From NCBI GenBank assembly GCA_028823445.1, contig JAPKBH010000016.1:1-40853 (forward strand): a stretch of 40,853 bases of DNA. Reading direction: 5' to 3'. The first letter of the stretch is position 1. The number at the start of each line of letters is the position of its first letter. This DNA comes from Acidimicrobiales bacterium (GTDB lineage Bacteria > Actinomycetota > Acidimicrobiia > Acidimicrobiales > MedAcidi-G1). Position numbers and translations under genes: made by a program. Of this stretch, positions 33,288 through 40,503 are shown piece by piece. A model generated the notes under the pieces. That model worked only from the letters and a program-made list of their open reading frames with translations. It made no database searches and was not told where the DNA came from.

Positions 33288-33359
33288 TCGGGGGTGGTGT
33301 AATTGGCAACACAACTGGTTCTGGTCCAGTCATTGGGGGTTCGAGTCCTCCCCTCCGAG
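33288..33359 (+). tRNA. tRNA-Gln (anticodon CTG)
   Basis: The acceptor TCGGGGG pairs with CCTCCGA (with one G-T pair). The anticodon stem ACTGG/CCAGT holds the loop TTCTGGT, giving anticodon CTG, which reads CAG. The T loop TTCGAGT is intact and the discriminator is G. CCA is not encoded. Confidence 0.93.
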
Positions 33360-33423
33360 CAAGAGGCGACTTTCGAGTTGCCCCCTAGAATGTGGTTTAC
33401 GCCAGGTAACTGGTGCACACCGC

Positions 33424-33496
33424 GCCCCGTTCGTCTAGAGGCCTAGGACGCCAGATTCTCATTCTGGTAGCACGGGTTCAAATCCCGTACGGGGTA
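33424..33496 (+). tRNA. tRNA-Glu (anticodon CTC)
   Basis: GCCCCGT pairs with ACGGGGT (one terminal G-T pair). The anticodon stem CCAGA/TCTGG holds loop TTCTCAT, giving CTC, which reads GAG. The T loop is TTCAAAT. CCA is not encoded. It follows tRNA-Gln by 64 bases. Confidence 0.94.
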
Positions 33497-33501
33497 CACG
33501 A

Positions 33502-33529
33502 CAGAGCCGACCCATTTGGGTCGGCTCTG
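33502..33529 (+). terminator. Strong hairpin after tRNA-Glu
   Basis: CAGAGCCGACCC (33502-33513) pairs perfectly with GGGTCGGCTCTG (33518-33529) around ATTT, a 12-bp stem five bases after the tRNA. There is no long T run, but its place and strength support transcription termination of the tRNA unit. Confidence 0.75.
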
Positions 33530-33563
33530 CTGGTTAGTGGGCAAGGAGAACGATGGCCACTAA

Positions 33564-33806
33564 GCCAAGAATGGCGCTAGATATTTTGATGAGTTGTTGG
33601 CGCTCCCCGAAGTAGTTGATGCCATGCACCTCACGGGGCGTTTTGACTACCAGGTACGACTCCGTTGTGCCTCTATTGATGCTTTAGATCAGTTACTCCG
33701 CAACTTCAAAGAACAACTTGGGGTAAGCGAAACAGCTACTCGTTTGGTCTTAAGTACTGCTGCGGGTTACCCCCGCCAGCCTGCACCAAGCAATTTAGGC
33801 AGTTGA
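33564..33806 (+). pseudogene. Lrp/AsnC ligand-binding (RAM) domain fragment
   Basis: The reading frame from 33564 to 33806 encodes the C-terminal effector domain of an Lrp/AsnC regulator (GARYFDELLALPEVVDAMHL, then TGRFDYQVRL, DQLLRNFKEQLGV and TRLVLSTAAGYPR) but no helix-turn-helix. The best ribosome site (AAGGAG) precedes an ATG at 33553 in another frame that stops at 33615. This looks like a decayed remnant, or a stand-alone RAM protein with an unseen start such as TTG 33594. Its end overlaps the convergent membrane protein gene by 12 bases. Confidence 0.55.
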
Positions 33807-34709
33807 CGCAAGCGAGTTTGTGCGACGCATCCAACTGATTAGGTAAAGCAGCGAGGCCAAGGGCAACAAAATATAGGGGTTGGCCAGATGCCACCAAAGC
33901 CCGGGGTCGATGAGGTCGCTCATGGCGAAGTTGCGGGCCATGGGCAGGGCAGGCTTTCCAATAGAGAAACCTAAGGCCAAAGGTAGAGCGATTAAAAGAG
34001 CCATTGCCCCGGCCGTGGCGCCAATGAACTGAGGAGTAGAAGAGGTGCGGGTGTCTCTTGCCAGAGAGGGTTTTATGGCGAGCGCGCCAGCTCGATAAAG
34101 CGAACGCACGGCCAGTAACCCGGCCACGGTGGCCACGGCATTTACGGTGAAATGCCACCACACCCGGTGCGTTGAGAGTTGGCTTCCCCCAAGGGTTCCA
34201 AACAGTGTTGAAGCACCCCACCCGGTGCCCCCAATGAACAGAGTGGCTGTTAAAAGTACGTGTTCAGCTAAGTGGAAACCTTGAAAAATCAATGTTCCGG
34301 TGGTCGCTCGGCTACGTACTTTGGCTGCCGCGGCTAAAACAACCATGGCGATGACCCCAGACATAAACAAGGTGTTGCCCACGAGGTGAAGCACCTCTAC
34401 GCCTCGGGTCGTTGTTGCCCCTTTTCCGGGGAGTATTTGACACCAGTAAGCCAAACCGTTTACCCCGGTTTCGGCCCAGGGAGTCAACCAAGGCTTGGTG
34501 TGGGGGTTCAGCATCCAATAACCAAGTTGGAGGGCGTGTTCGAATACGTGAAAGATCTGAAAAGCCACCGCGCCAAACATGACGCCGGTAAGCACGATGC
34601 GTCGTTTCTCACCACGGCAACGCATTCCGTAAATAAGGGCGGCGATGGATACTGCAGTGAGTAGGTAAAGGGCGAGGCCAGAAAGTGGCCCGGGGTTAAT
34701 CCAGTTCAT
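33795..34709 (-). CDS. Polytopic membrane protein of unknown function with paired HxxEH motifs
   Basis: I do not recognise this 304-residue protein. It has about six or seven hydrophobic segments, for example LSGLALYLLTAVSIAALIYG, then TLFMSGVIAMVVLAAAA, VNAVATVAGLLAV, ATAGAMALLIALPLALGF and LLPLASLLYLI. Two similar membrane-edge motifs, FHVFEHALQ and FHLAEHVLL, and further histidines (VLHLVGN, VWWHFTVN, LWWHLANP) could bind a metal or haem; that is inference. AAAGGA precedes the ATG. Confidence 0.8.
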   Translation of the reverse strand: MNWINPGPLSGLALYLLTAVSIAALIYGMRCRGEKRRIVLTGVMFGAVAFQIFHVFEHALQLGYWMLNPHTKPWLTPWAETGVNGLAYWCQILPGKGATTTRGVEVLHLVGNTLFMSGVIAMVVLAAAAKVRSRATTGTLIFQGFHLAEHVLLTATLFIGGTGWGASTLFGTLGGSQLSTHRVWWHFTVNAVATVAGLLAVRSLYRAGALAIKPSLARDTRTSSTPQFIGATAGAMALLIALPLALGFSIGKPALPMARNFAMSDLIDPGLWWHLANPYILLPLASLLYLISWMRRTNSLASTA

Positions 34710-34752
34710 GTTTTCCTTTGGGGTTTTCTTGTGAACAGACTAGTGGATGGCT

Positions 34753-36957
34753 CTATGGTCGGGCAAATATTGGTGGTTCGTCGGTGCAAATGGCACCGGT
34801 TGGGCAAGGCGGGGCTTCATCGTAGATCCGGTCACCGGGGTTAGGCATGTCGGGGAAGTCGTCGGGTCCCAGCGGCTCTTCAATGCAAATAGCGCCAGTA
34901 GGGCAGGCGGGGAAGTCGTCGTAACCGGTGCCTTCACGGCCGGGTATTCCGGGTAGGTCAAGCATGGTGTCGGGGAAACCGCCGGAGTCCGGCATGTCTA
35001 TTGACCCAGGTTCGTAATGAAAGGTTTCCCCGTTTACGTCGGTGTACGAGCCGGAGCCATCCATGCATGCTTCGCCAGAAGCGCCGGTGTCCCAAAAACC
35101 GGCCATGCAGCCCGGGTTGGTACTGAGTTCCATTCGGTCTGGGGGCGGTAGGTCATTTATTGAAGCGGGTCGGCCGTCATCGAAAGGTGGGGACTCTTCG
35201 ATGAATTCTTGGTCAAAATCAACGGGTTCAAGTTCTTCTCCGTTGGGATCCCAAAAGCGAGTTGGCCCGTCTTCGCAACGCATTCCTTGTGAGCCGTCTT
35301 GCCAACGGGCCCATTCGCACCCTTGGTCGTCGAACCAGGTTTCTTCTGGGTCTTCAGTGCCGAAGGGGCCTTCTGGAGGAACCAGCAGTACGGGGTTTTC
35401 GTCGGGGCTTAGCGTTGAGGGCCCTTCTGTATCTTCCGCAAGGCTGGAGGTCGGCGCTAAAGATTGATCAATAAGCGGGAGCGGTGCTCGTTGTATGAGG
35501 TTGCCTATTTCTTCTACGGCAACTGAGCGTTCTTGTTCGGGGGTTTTTTCGGGAGCGAAGTATGTGACCTGTCCGGTGGCGTCTATTACGAGGTCGGTGC
35601 GTTGGTCGGAGCGTTCTACCTCGACCTCGGTGGTTGTTTGACCGTTTTGGTCTACTACTTTTACGGCGGTGCTGGTTTCTTTAAGTACGATTTTTGTGTT
35701 GGATTGCTCTGGTGCTTCAAAAGTGACTCGTTCGGTGGTCGAAGCCATGCGTACGGTGGCTTTTGTTCCTTGCGCTACTTGGAGGTCAACTGCTAATTCG
35801 CCAAAGTCTTCAACGGATGAGAATCCGAAAGTAACGGCGCTTCCGGTTTCAAGGGTTACCGTGCTGGCCCCGGTGGGGGTGATGACCAAGACGCTTACTT
35901 CGCCGGCCTCTACGTGCAATTCTGCTTGAGCATCCCACCGGGTGAGCACAAGGTCTTGGCCGGCGACTTCGTTGAGGCTTGCTGCGCCTCGGGTTACCGC
36001 TACTACACCGCTTTGGCCTGGCATGGCCGTGGCTCCAGTGATCGTTTGGTCATCGCCGTTGGTGAGGGTCCAGTTACGGTCGTCGCTGGAAATAGCGAGG
36101 AGATGGCCGTCGGTTCCGGTGCCGGCGCCACTAAAGGGTTCTGGGAATGGTGCTTCACGTACCGAAAGCGGGGTGAGGTCCATGGAACCGTTGCCGCCCG
36201 TCCATGCATCGGCGTCATCGGCTTGGTCGGAGGAGAAGTAAGAAAAACGCCACTGGTTGGTGGCGGTATCTACCTCTATGTAGCGCGGGCGTCCCGGCCA
36301 GTTGGGATCGTAAATATGGATGACCCCTTTGCCTTGTTCGTTGAGGTCTACGGCGTAGGGCAACACGCTGTGTCCGCCGACCTCGGAGTAAATACCTAGG
36401 GTGTATTGCTCGTGGTCGGGGTCGGCTAAAGATGTTTGAAGTTCGGCCACGATGGCGGCGATCGATTGGTTGCGCCACGCTTCGGTGGCTTCAATAACGT
36501 CGTCTAAGAATTGGGTGGCGAAAAGCCGAGCCAGTCGCCGCTGTACGTCGCTAGTTAAGGCCAAGTCGCCGGTAATTGGGTCGGCACCCACTAGGAAACG
36601 GTCGGCACTGGTGACGGTCATGCCTTCGCATACCCCGCCGGCGGTTGAGGCAGCCACCATGGCGATCCATTCGGCGGCGGCGGGGGTGGGGGTACAGTCG
36701 CCGGTGGTTTCTACACAGACGGCAGCGTCACCGAAAAGGGCAATGGCATCAATCACCGTGAACTGGGCGTCACCGTCGGCGGCATAGTTTTGAAAAGTCC
36801 ATCCGTTGTCGTCAACAGAGAAACCTAAAGAGTCGCTGGCTGTTTCTGGGGCAACTACCGAAGTGGCGGCCTCTAGGGGGCCCTGGTCGGTGCCGCCGCC
36901 GCAACTGGCAGCCAGCAGTGTCCACGCCAAAACAACACTGAGCCTCCGCAAGTTCAT
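34753..36957 (-). CDS. Large lipoprotein with papain-like peptidase features and Cys-rich C-terminal repeats
   Basis: The 734-residue protein begins with a signal and lipobox-like LLAASC (Cys19). Residues 100-225 show a pattern seen in papain-like cysteine peptidases: GGVCEGMTV (Cys110), GGHSVLPYAV (His196) and IYDPNWPG (Asp217/Asn219). Residues 260-440 are beta-rich, with a FecR-like look (HVEAGEVSVLVITPTG). The C-terminal third is acidic and has repeats: two modules with a Cys-x12-Cys pair followed by a D.NGE turn (near 560 and 630), and two CPTGAIC.(D/E)EP units near the end. TACTAT ends six bases before the ATG. It is probably a surface protein; peptidase activity is not shown. Confidence 0.78.
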   Translation of the reverse strand: MNLRRLSVVLAWTLLAASCGGGTDQGPLEAATSVVAPETASDSLGFSVDDNGWTFQNYAADGDAQFTVIDAIALFGDAAVCVETTGDCTPTPAAAEWIAMVAASTAGGVCEGMTVTSADRFLVGADPITGDLALTSDVQRRLARLFATQFLDDVIEATEAWRNQSIAAIVAELQTSLADPDHEQYTLGIYSEVGGHSVLPYAVDLNEQGKGVIHIYDPNWPGRPRYIEVDTATNQWRFSYFSSDQADDADAWTGGNGSMDLTPLSVREAPFPEPFSGAGTGTDGHLLAISSDDRNWTLTNGDDQTITGATAMPGQSGVVAVTRGAASLNEVAGQDLVLTRWDAQAELHVEAGEVSVLVITPTGASTVTLETGSAVTFGFSSVEDFGELAVDLQVAQGTKATVRMASTTERVTFEAPEQSNTKIVLKETSTAVKVVDQNGQTTTEVEVERSDQRTDLVIDATGQVTYFAPEKTPEQERSVAVEEIGNLIQRAPLPLIDQSLAPTSSLAEDTEGPSTLSPDENPVLLVPPEGPFGTEDPEETWFDDQGCEWARWQDGSQGMRCEDGPTRFWDPNGEELEPVDFDQEFIEESPPFDDGRPASINDLPPPDRMELSTNPGCMAGFWDTGASGEACMDGSGSYTDVNGETFHYEPGSIDMPDSGGFPDTMLDLPGIPGREGTGYDDFPACPTGAICIEEPLGPDDFPDMPNPGDRIYDEAPPCPTGAICTDEPPIFARP

Positions 36958-36963
36958 TCCTGA

Positions 36964-36969
36964 ATAGTA
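36964..36969 (-). promoter_or_regulatory. -10 hexamer of the large lipoprotein gene
   Basis: TACTAT (minus strand) ends six bases before the ATG, which suggests a leaderless transcript. A TTAACA 15 bases upstream of it could be the -35, though that spacer is short. Confidence 0.45.
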
Positions 36970-37038
36970 GGCGATAGAAGGCTGTGTTAACAGTCGACCT
37001 TTATTGCTTGTCGCCTCAAGATGGGCTAGAACCCTACA

Positions 37039-39099
37039 ATGACTAATCTTTCGGTAGCGGCCGCGTCTTTTGACCCTTTGTTACAGCCCCTACAAATGGG
37101 CTATTTAGTTTTGAAAAATCGAGTTTTTTCAAGTAGTCATGCTCCGGGTTACAACACTGATGGCACGCCAAGCGAACGCTACGTGGCTTACCACGAAGAA
37201 AAGGCGCGAGGTGGTATTGGCTTGACCATGATTGGCGGGTCATCAAATGTGTCTATTGATTCGGCTTCTTTGTGGGGGCAACTGGATTTCAGCACCGCGG
37301 CCATCGTGGAACCCCTTGGCCACATGGTTGACCGGGTGCATGCCCAGGGGGCGGCCATCATGTGTCAACTCACCCATATGGGGCGCCGCAATGTTTCTTA
37401 CGATGGGGATTGGTTGCCGACCATAGGGCCGTCGTCGGTACGCGAGCCGATGCATCGTGGCTGGCCTAAAGAAATGGAGAAAGCTGATTTTCGCCGGGTG
37501 GCCGCAGATTTTGCTACGGCGGCTCTTCGTGCGCAGGCGGCAGGGCTTGATGGGGTAGAACTTTGCGCGACCAGCCATCTGGTTGATCAGTTTTGGACGC
37601 CTTTGGTAAACCAGCGCACCGACGAATACGGTGGCTCTTTAGAAAACCGTTTGCGTTTTACCTTTGAAATTTTAACGGCTATGCGTGAGGCCACGGGCGG
37701 CGGGTTGCTCATGGGCATTCGCATGATTGCCGATGAAGGCCTTCCGGGCGGTTTGTTGCCTCAAGAAAGTAAAGAGATTGCCCAGCGGTTAGCGGCGAGC
37801 GGTTTGGTTGACTTTCTTAATTTGGCGAGTTCTTCGTTGGCCACCGAGGCCGGGTTGTCAAGGGCCATCCCTCCGTCGGGCACTCCGACTGCGCCCTACC
37901 TGGGTTTGGTGGCGTCGATAAAAGACACGGTTGGTGTGCCGGTGTTGCATGCCACGCGTGTTACCGATGTAGCGACAGCTCGTCACGCGGTCGCCCAAGG
38001 TTTTGTTGATTTGGTGGGGATGACTCGCGGGCATATGGCAGACCCGCATTTGGTAAACAAGGTGGCGGCCGGCCAAGAAGACCGTGTTCGGTCTTGTGTG
38101 GGGGCGTCACTGTGTATCAATCGGCTTCATTTAGGAATGGATGCGGTGTGTATTCAGAACCCGGCTACTGGGCGAGAGACTTTTATGCCGCAGTTGGTGA
38201 CGCTTGGTGGAGGCCCAAGGAAAAAAATAGTGGTGGTGGGGGCAGGCCCGGCTGGTTTGGAAGCAGCACGAGTGTGTGCAGAGCGCGGCCACCAGGTGGT
38301 TTTGTTTGAGGCCCAAGATCGGGTGGGCGGTCAGGTGGTGGTGGCGGCTCGGGCTAGTGAACGTCAAGCGGAGTTGATGGGAATTATTGGCTGGTTGGCC
38401 GCCGAAGTTGACTTATTGGGGGTTGATGTGCGCTTGAACACCCCAGCAGAGGCGGCCGAGGTACAGGCTGAAAAACCAGAGGTGGTGATTGCGGCAACCG
38501 GCGGCTGGCCGGGCGTGGGGCGTATTGAATATGGCGAGGATTTGCTGTGTACTTCAGTTGACGTGTTGTCGGGTCAGGTTGTACCGACGGGTCGGGTGCT
38601 GATTTTTGATGATCATGGTTCGGAGCGAGGTCCGTCAATTGCGGAGTTTCTTGTTGACCGGGGGGCAAAGGACGTTGAGTTGGTGACTCCAGATCGCTTT
38701 GTAGCTCATGATTTATCGGCTACTTTGGGCCCGGCGTATTTGACCATGCTTTATGGCCGGGGAGTGAAGATGGCCACAGATTTGCGTTTGGTCGGAGTAA
38801 GTAGGGAGAGCCAGGGGCTAATGGCCAGTTTACGCAACGAGTTCACTGGCCAAAGAGAGCAGCGAGAAGTTGACACCGTGATCGTGGAACACGGTTCGCT
38901 GCCTAACGATGCTTTATGGCGAGCATTGACGGGGGAGTCAAACAACGATGGCGTGACCGACTTGGCGGCTTTGGCCAAGGGAAGAGCGCAGCCTTTGGGT
39001 GGGGAGGGTTTTGCCTTGTTCCGCGTTGGAGATGCGGTAGCCAGTCGAGATATTGCGGCATCAATCTTTGAGGCCCGCCGGCTTTGTCAAAATCTTTAA
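37039..39099 (+). CDS. Old-yellow-enzyme/TMADH-type flavin oxidoreductase
   Basis: The 686-residue protein has an N-terminal FMN TIM barrel (LQPLQMGYLVLKNRVFSSSH, then QLTHMGRR and DEYGGSLENRLRF) and a C-terminal FAD/NAD domain (KIVVVGAGPAGLEAARVC). Relatives include 2,4-dienoyl-CoA reductase and trimethylamine, dimethylamine and histamine dehydrogenases. The iron-sulfur segment between the domains reads SCVGASLCINR and DAVCIQNP: three of the four usual cluster cysteines are present and the second (in CxGC) is alanine. The substrate is unknown. It is divergent from the large lipoprotein. Confidence 0.9.
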   Translation: MTNLSVAAASFDPLLQPLQMGYLVLKNRVFSSSHAPGYNTDGTPSERYVAYHEEKARGGIGLTMIGGSSNVSIDSASLWGQLDFSTAAIVEPLGHMVDRVHAQGAAIMCQLTHMGRRNVSYDGDWLPTIGPSSVREPMHRGWPKEMEKADFRRVAADFATAALRAQAAGLDGVELCATSHLVDQFWTPLVNQRTDEYGGSLENRLRFTFEILTAMREATGGGLLMGIRMIADEGLPGGLLPQESKEIAQRLAASGLVDFLNLASSSLATEAGLSRAIPPSGTPTAPYLGLVASIKDTVGVPVLHATRVTDVATARHAVAQGFVDLVGMTRGHMADPHLVNKVAAGQEDRVRSCVGASLCINRLHLGMDAVCIQNPATGRETFMPQLVTLGGGPRKKIVVVGAGPAGLEAARVCAERGHQVVLFEAQDRVGGQVVVAARASERQAELMGIIGWLAAEVDLLGVDVRLNTPAEAAEVQAEKPEVVIAATGGWPGVGRIEYGEDLLCTSVDVLSGQVVPTGRVLIFDDHGSERGPSIAEFLVDRGAKDVELVTPDRFVAHDLSATLGPAYLTMLYGRGVKMATDLRLVGVSRESQGLMASLRNEFTGQREQREVDTVIVEHGSLPNDALWRALTGESNNDGVTDLAALAKGRAQPLGGEGFALFRVGDAVASRDIAASIFEARRLCQNL

Positions 39100-39111
39100 A
39101 CTCTTGAAGTA

Positions 39112-39467
39112 TTAGTGATTTTCTCGCCAGGTTTGGGGCCAAGACTCTTTCTCTAAATGCCAGTCATCAGTGCGAAAAGCTATGGCAGAGCCAGAAGCGA
39201 CACGGTGGTAATCCAGCGATACGCGAATAGCGAGAGATTTTCTTCCGTAGCTGTTAGAGGCATACGAAAAAGCTGTGTCCCCTAAGGTGAAAAGAACGCC
39301 ACCATGCCCGCTGCCTAGAAAGTTGGTGTGGTTCTTATTGATGGCCAGTTCTACGGTTGCTTGACCGGAGTCCCAATCTAGGAGCTTTGCCTCAAGTTTT
39401 TTGCCACCGAGTCGTTTACGAAAACCTGGTGGAGTTGTTGTTGCAGCTCAGAAGAAAGAGCATCCAT
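39112..39467 (-). pseudogene. PaaI-like hotdog thioesterase, frameshifted (or recoded) at A-AAA-AAC
   Basis: Read from ATG 39467, the zero frame (MDALSSELQQQLHQVF, then VNDSVAKN) stops at 39378 after 29 residues. The remainder of a hotdog thioesterase lies in the -1 frame: LEAKLLDWDSGQATVEL, then the catalytic-region GSGHGGVLFTLGDTAFSYA and RVSLDYHRV. The two frames join exactly at AAAAAAC (39402-39396), a classical -1 slippery heptamer in the correct zero-frame register, giving a 118-residue product. PaaI-type enzymes hydrolyse phenylacetyl-CoA derivatives and similar thioesters. The gene follows DUF2237 by seven bases. It could be a real pseudogene, a homopolymer sequencing error, or programmed frameshifting. 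No tract of 60 or more residues in one frame starts with ATG here, so it is easily missed. Confidence 0.65.
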
Positions 39468-39474
39468 TTTTTGG

Positions 39475-39852
39475 TCAGAGATTCTCTGGATTGTCGGCCG
39501 CTGCGTGTTCTTTGAGGTCGCTTAGGCTCGCCCATTCGAGGGTCAAGATGTGGGTGGCTTCAAGACGCACGTGGGGGGCTTTTCCAGCTTCGAGTGCTTC
39601 TTGCCAGCGGGGGGCACAAAGGCACCACTGGTCGCCTGGTTGTAACCCGGCAAAGCCGTGTTCGGGGTGGGGTGTAGAGAGGTCGTTTCCGGCTTCTTTG
39701 GAAAAGGACAGGAACTCTTCGGTCATGACGGCACAAACGGTGTGTACTCCCATGTCGCCGGGCCCGGTGTCGCAACAACCGCTGCGGTAGTAACCGGTGA
39801 GCGGATCAAGGCTGCAATCAAGGAGGTCAGTGCCTAAAACGTTTTTTGCCAT
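39475..39852 (-). CDS. DUF2237 family protein
   Basis: This 125-residue protein belongs to the conserved DUF2237 family: KNVLGTDLLDCSLDPLTGYY, RSGCCDTGPGDMGVHTVCAV, LSTPHPEHGFAGLQPGDQWC and LCAPRWQEAL. The many conserved cysteines suggest a metal or redox role, but none is established as far as I know. TAGTTT ends six bases before the ATG, so translation is probably leaderless. It heads an operon with the thioesterase gene. Confidence 0.9.
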   Translation of the reverse strand: MAKNVLGTDLLDCSLDPLTGYYRSGCCDTGPGDMGVHTVCAVMTEEFLSFSKEAGNDLSTPHPEHGFAGLQPGDQWCLCAPRWQEALEAGKAPHVRLEATHILTLEWASLSDLKEHAAADNPENL

Positions 39853-39858
39853 AGAGAC

Positions 39859-39864
39859 AAACTA
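39859..39864 (-). promoter_or_regulatory. -10 hexamer of the DUF2237 gene
   Basis: TAGTTT (minus strand) ends six bases before the ATG, and no Shine-Dalgarno is present between them. Confidence 0.4.
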
Positions 39865-39949
39865 CTCTCATTTGGCTGCAAAACGGCACCATCTCTTTGG
39901 TCGAGGTGGGGGAGTTTCCCCTAGTGCTGAGTAAAAATAAGTAACGGTC

Positions 39950-39955
39950 TAAGAT
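39950..39955 (+). promoter_or_regulatory. -10 hexamer of the VOC gene
   Basis: TAAGAT ends seven bases before the ATG of the VOC gene, and there is no Shine-Dalgarno between them. The -35 is weak. Confidence 0.4.
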
Positions 39956-39962
39956 CGCTGCT

Positions 39963-40340
39963 ATGGCAGCAAAGCTTGAACACGTAAACGTGACGGTGAG
40001 TGACGCCGAGGCGACGGCCCGGCTGTTGTGTGACCTGTTTGGCTGGCATGTGCGTTGGTCGGGTCCGGCTATAGACGGTGGGGTTTCTTTTCATGTGGGC
40101 GAAAAAGATAACTACATAGCGGTTTATTCTCAGGGTGGCGACGGTGCTATTGGCAACAGTTATTCAAGCCCCGGTGGCCTGAATCACTTTGGGGTGGTGG
40201 TGGATGACCTCGACCTTGTGGAGGACCGAATAAAGGAAGCCGGTTTTGCCACGCACTCACATGCCGACTATGAACCAGGCCGCCGGTTTTATTTCAACGA
40301 CCATGACGGAATTGAAATTGAAGTAGTTTCGTACACTTAA
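39963..40340 (+). CDS. VOC-superfamily (glyoxalase/dioxygenase fold) protein
   Basis: The 125-residue protein is a two-module VOC fold: KLEHVNVTVSDAEATARLLC, DLFGWHVRW, then GGLNHFGVVVDDLDLVEDRI, EAGF and FYFNDHDGIEIEVVSYT. The likely metal ligands are His8 at the first strand, the later His in LNHFGVVV and Glu in EIEVV. Members are glyoxalases, dioxygenases or antibiotic-binding proteins; the substrate is unknown. Confidence 0.88.
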   Translation: MAAKLEHVNVTVSDAEATARLLCDLFGWHVRWSGPAIDGGVSFHVGEKDNYIAVYSQGGDGAIGNSYSSPGGLNHFGVVVDDLDLVEDRIKEAGFATHSHADYEPGRRFYFNDHDGIEIEVVSYT

Positions 40341-40343
40341 TTG

Positions 40344-40418
40344 TCGGGATGAGAGGATTCGAACCTCCGACCCCCTGCTCCCAAAGCAGGTGCGCTAGCC
40401 AAGCTGCGCCACATCCCG
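40344..40418 (-). tRNA. tRNA-Pro (anticodon TGG)
   Basis: On the minus strand CGGGATG pairs with CATCCCG; the anticodon stem CCTGC/GCAGG encloses TTTGGGA, giving anticodon TGG, which reads CCA. The T loop TTCGAAT is intact. The discriminator is A, and CCA is not encoded. Confidence 0.93.
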
Positions 40419-40503
40419 TAGCCGCCAAGCCTAAGGGCTGACTAGTGGACTGGGACGCTTTAGAGTACTGTTCTTTATAACCCTTTTGGAGTAGGAGAAT
40501 TTT

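Noticed and set aside
34753-34920. CPTGAIC units as ferredoxin-type iron-sulfur sites
   Set aside because: The other cluster cysteines are absent; the units are repeats in an acidic tail of a lipoprotein.
38094-38170. A third Sec site in the flavoprotein cluster region
   Set aside because: The missing cysteine is a GCG alanine codon, not TGA.
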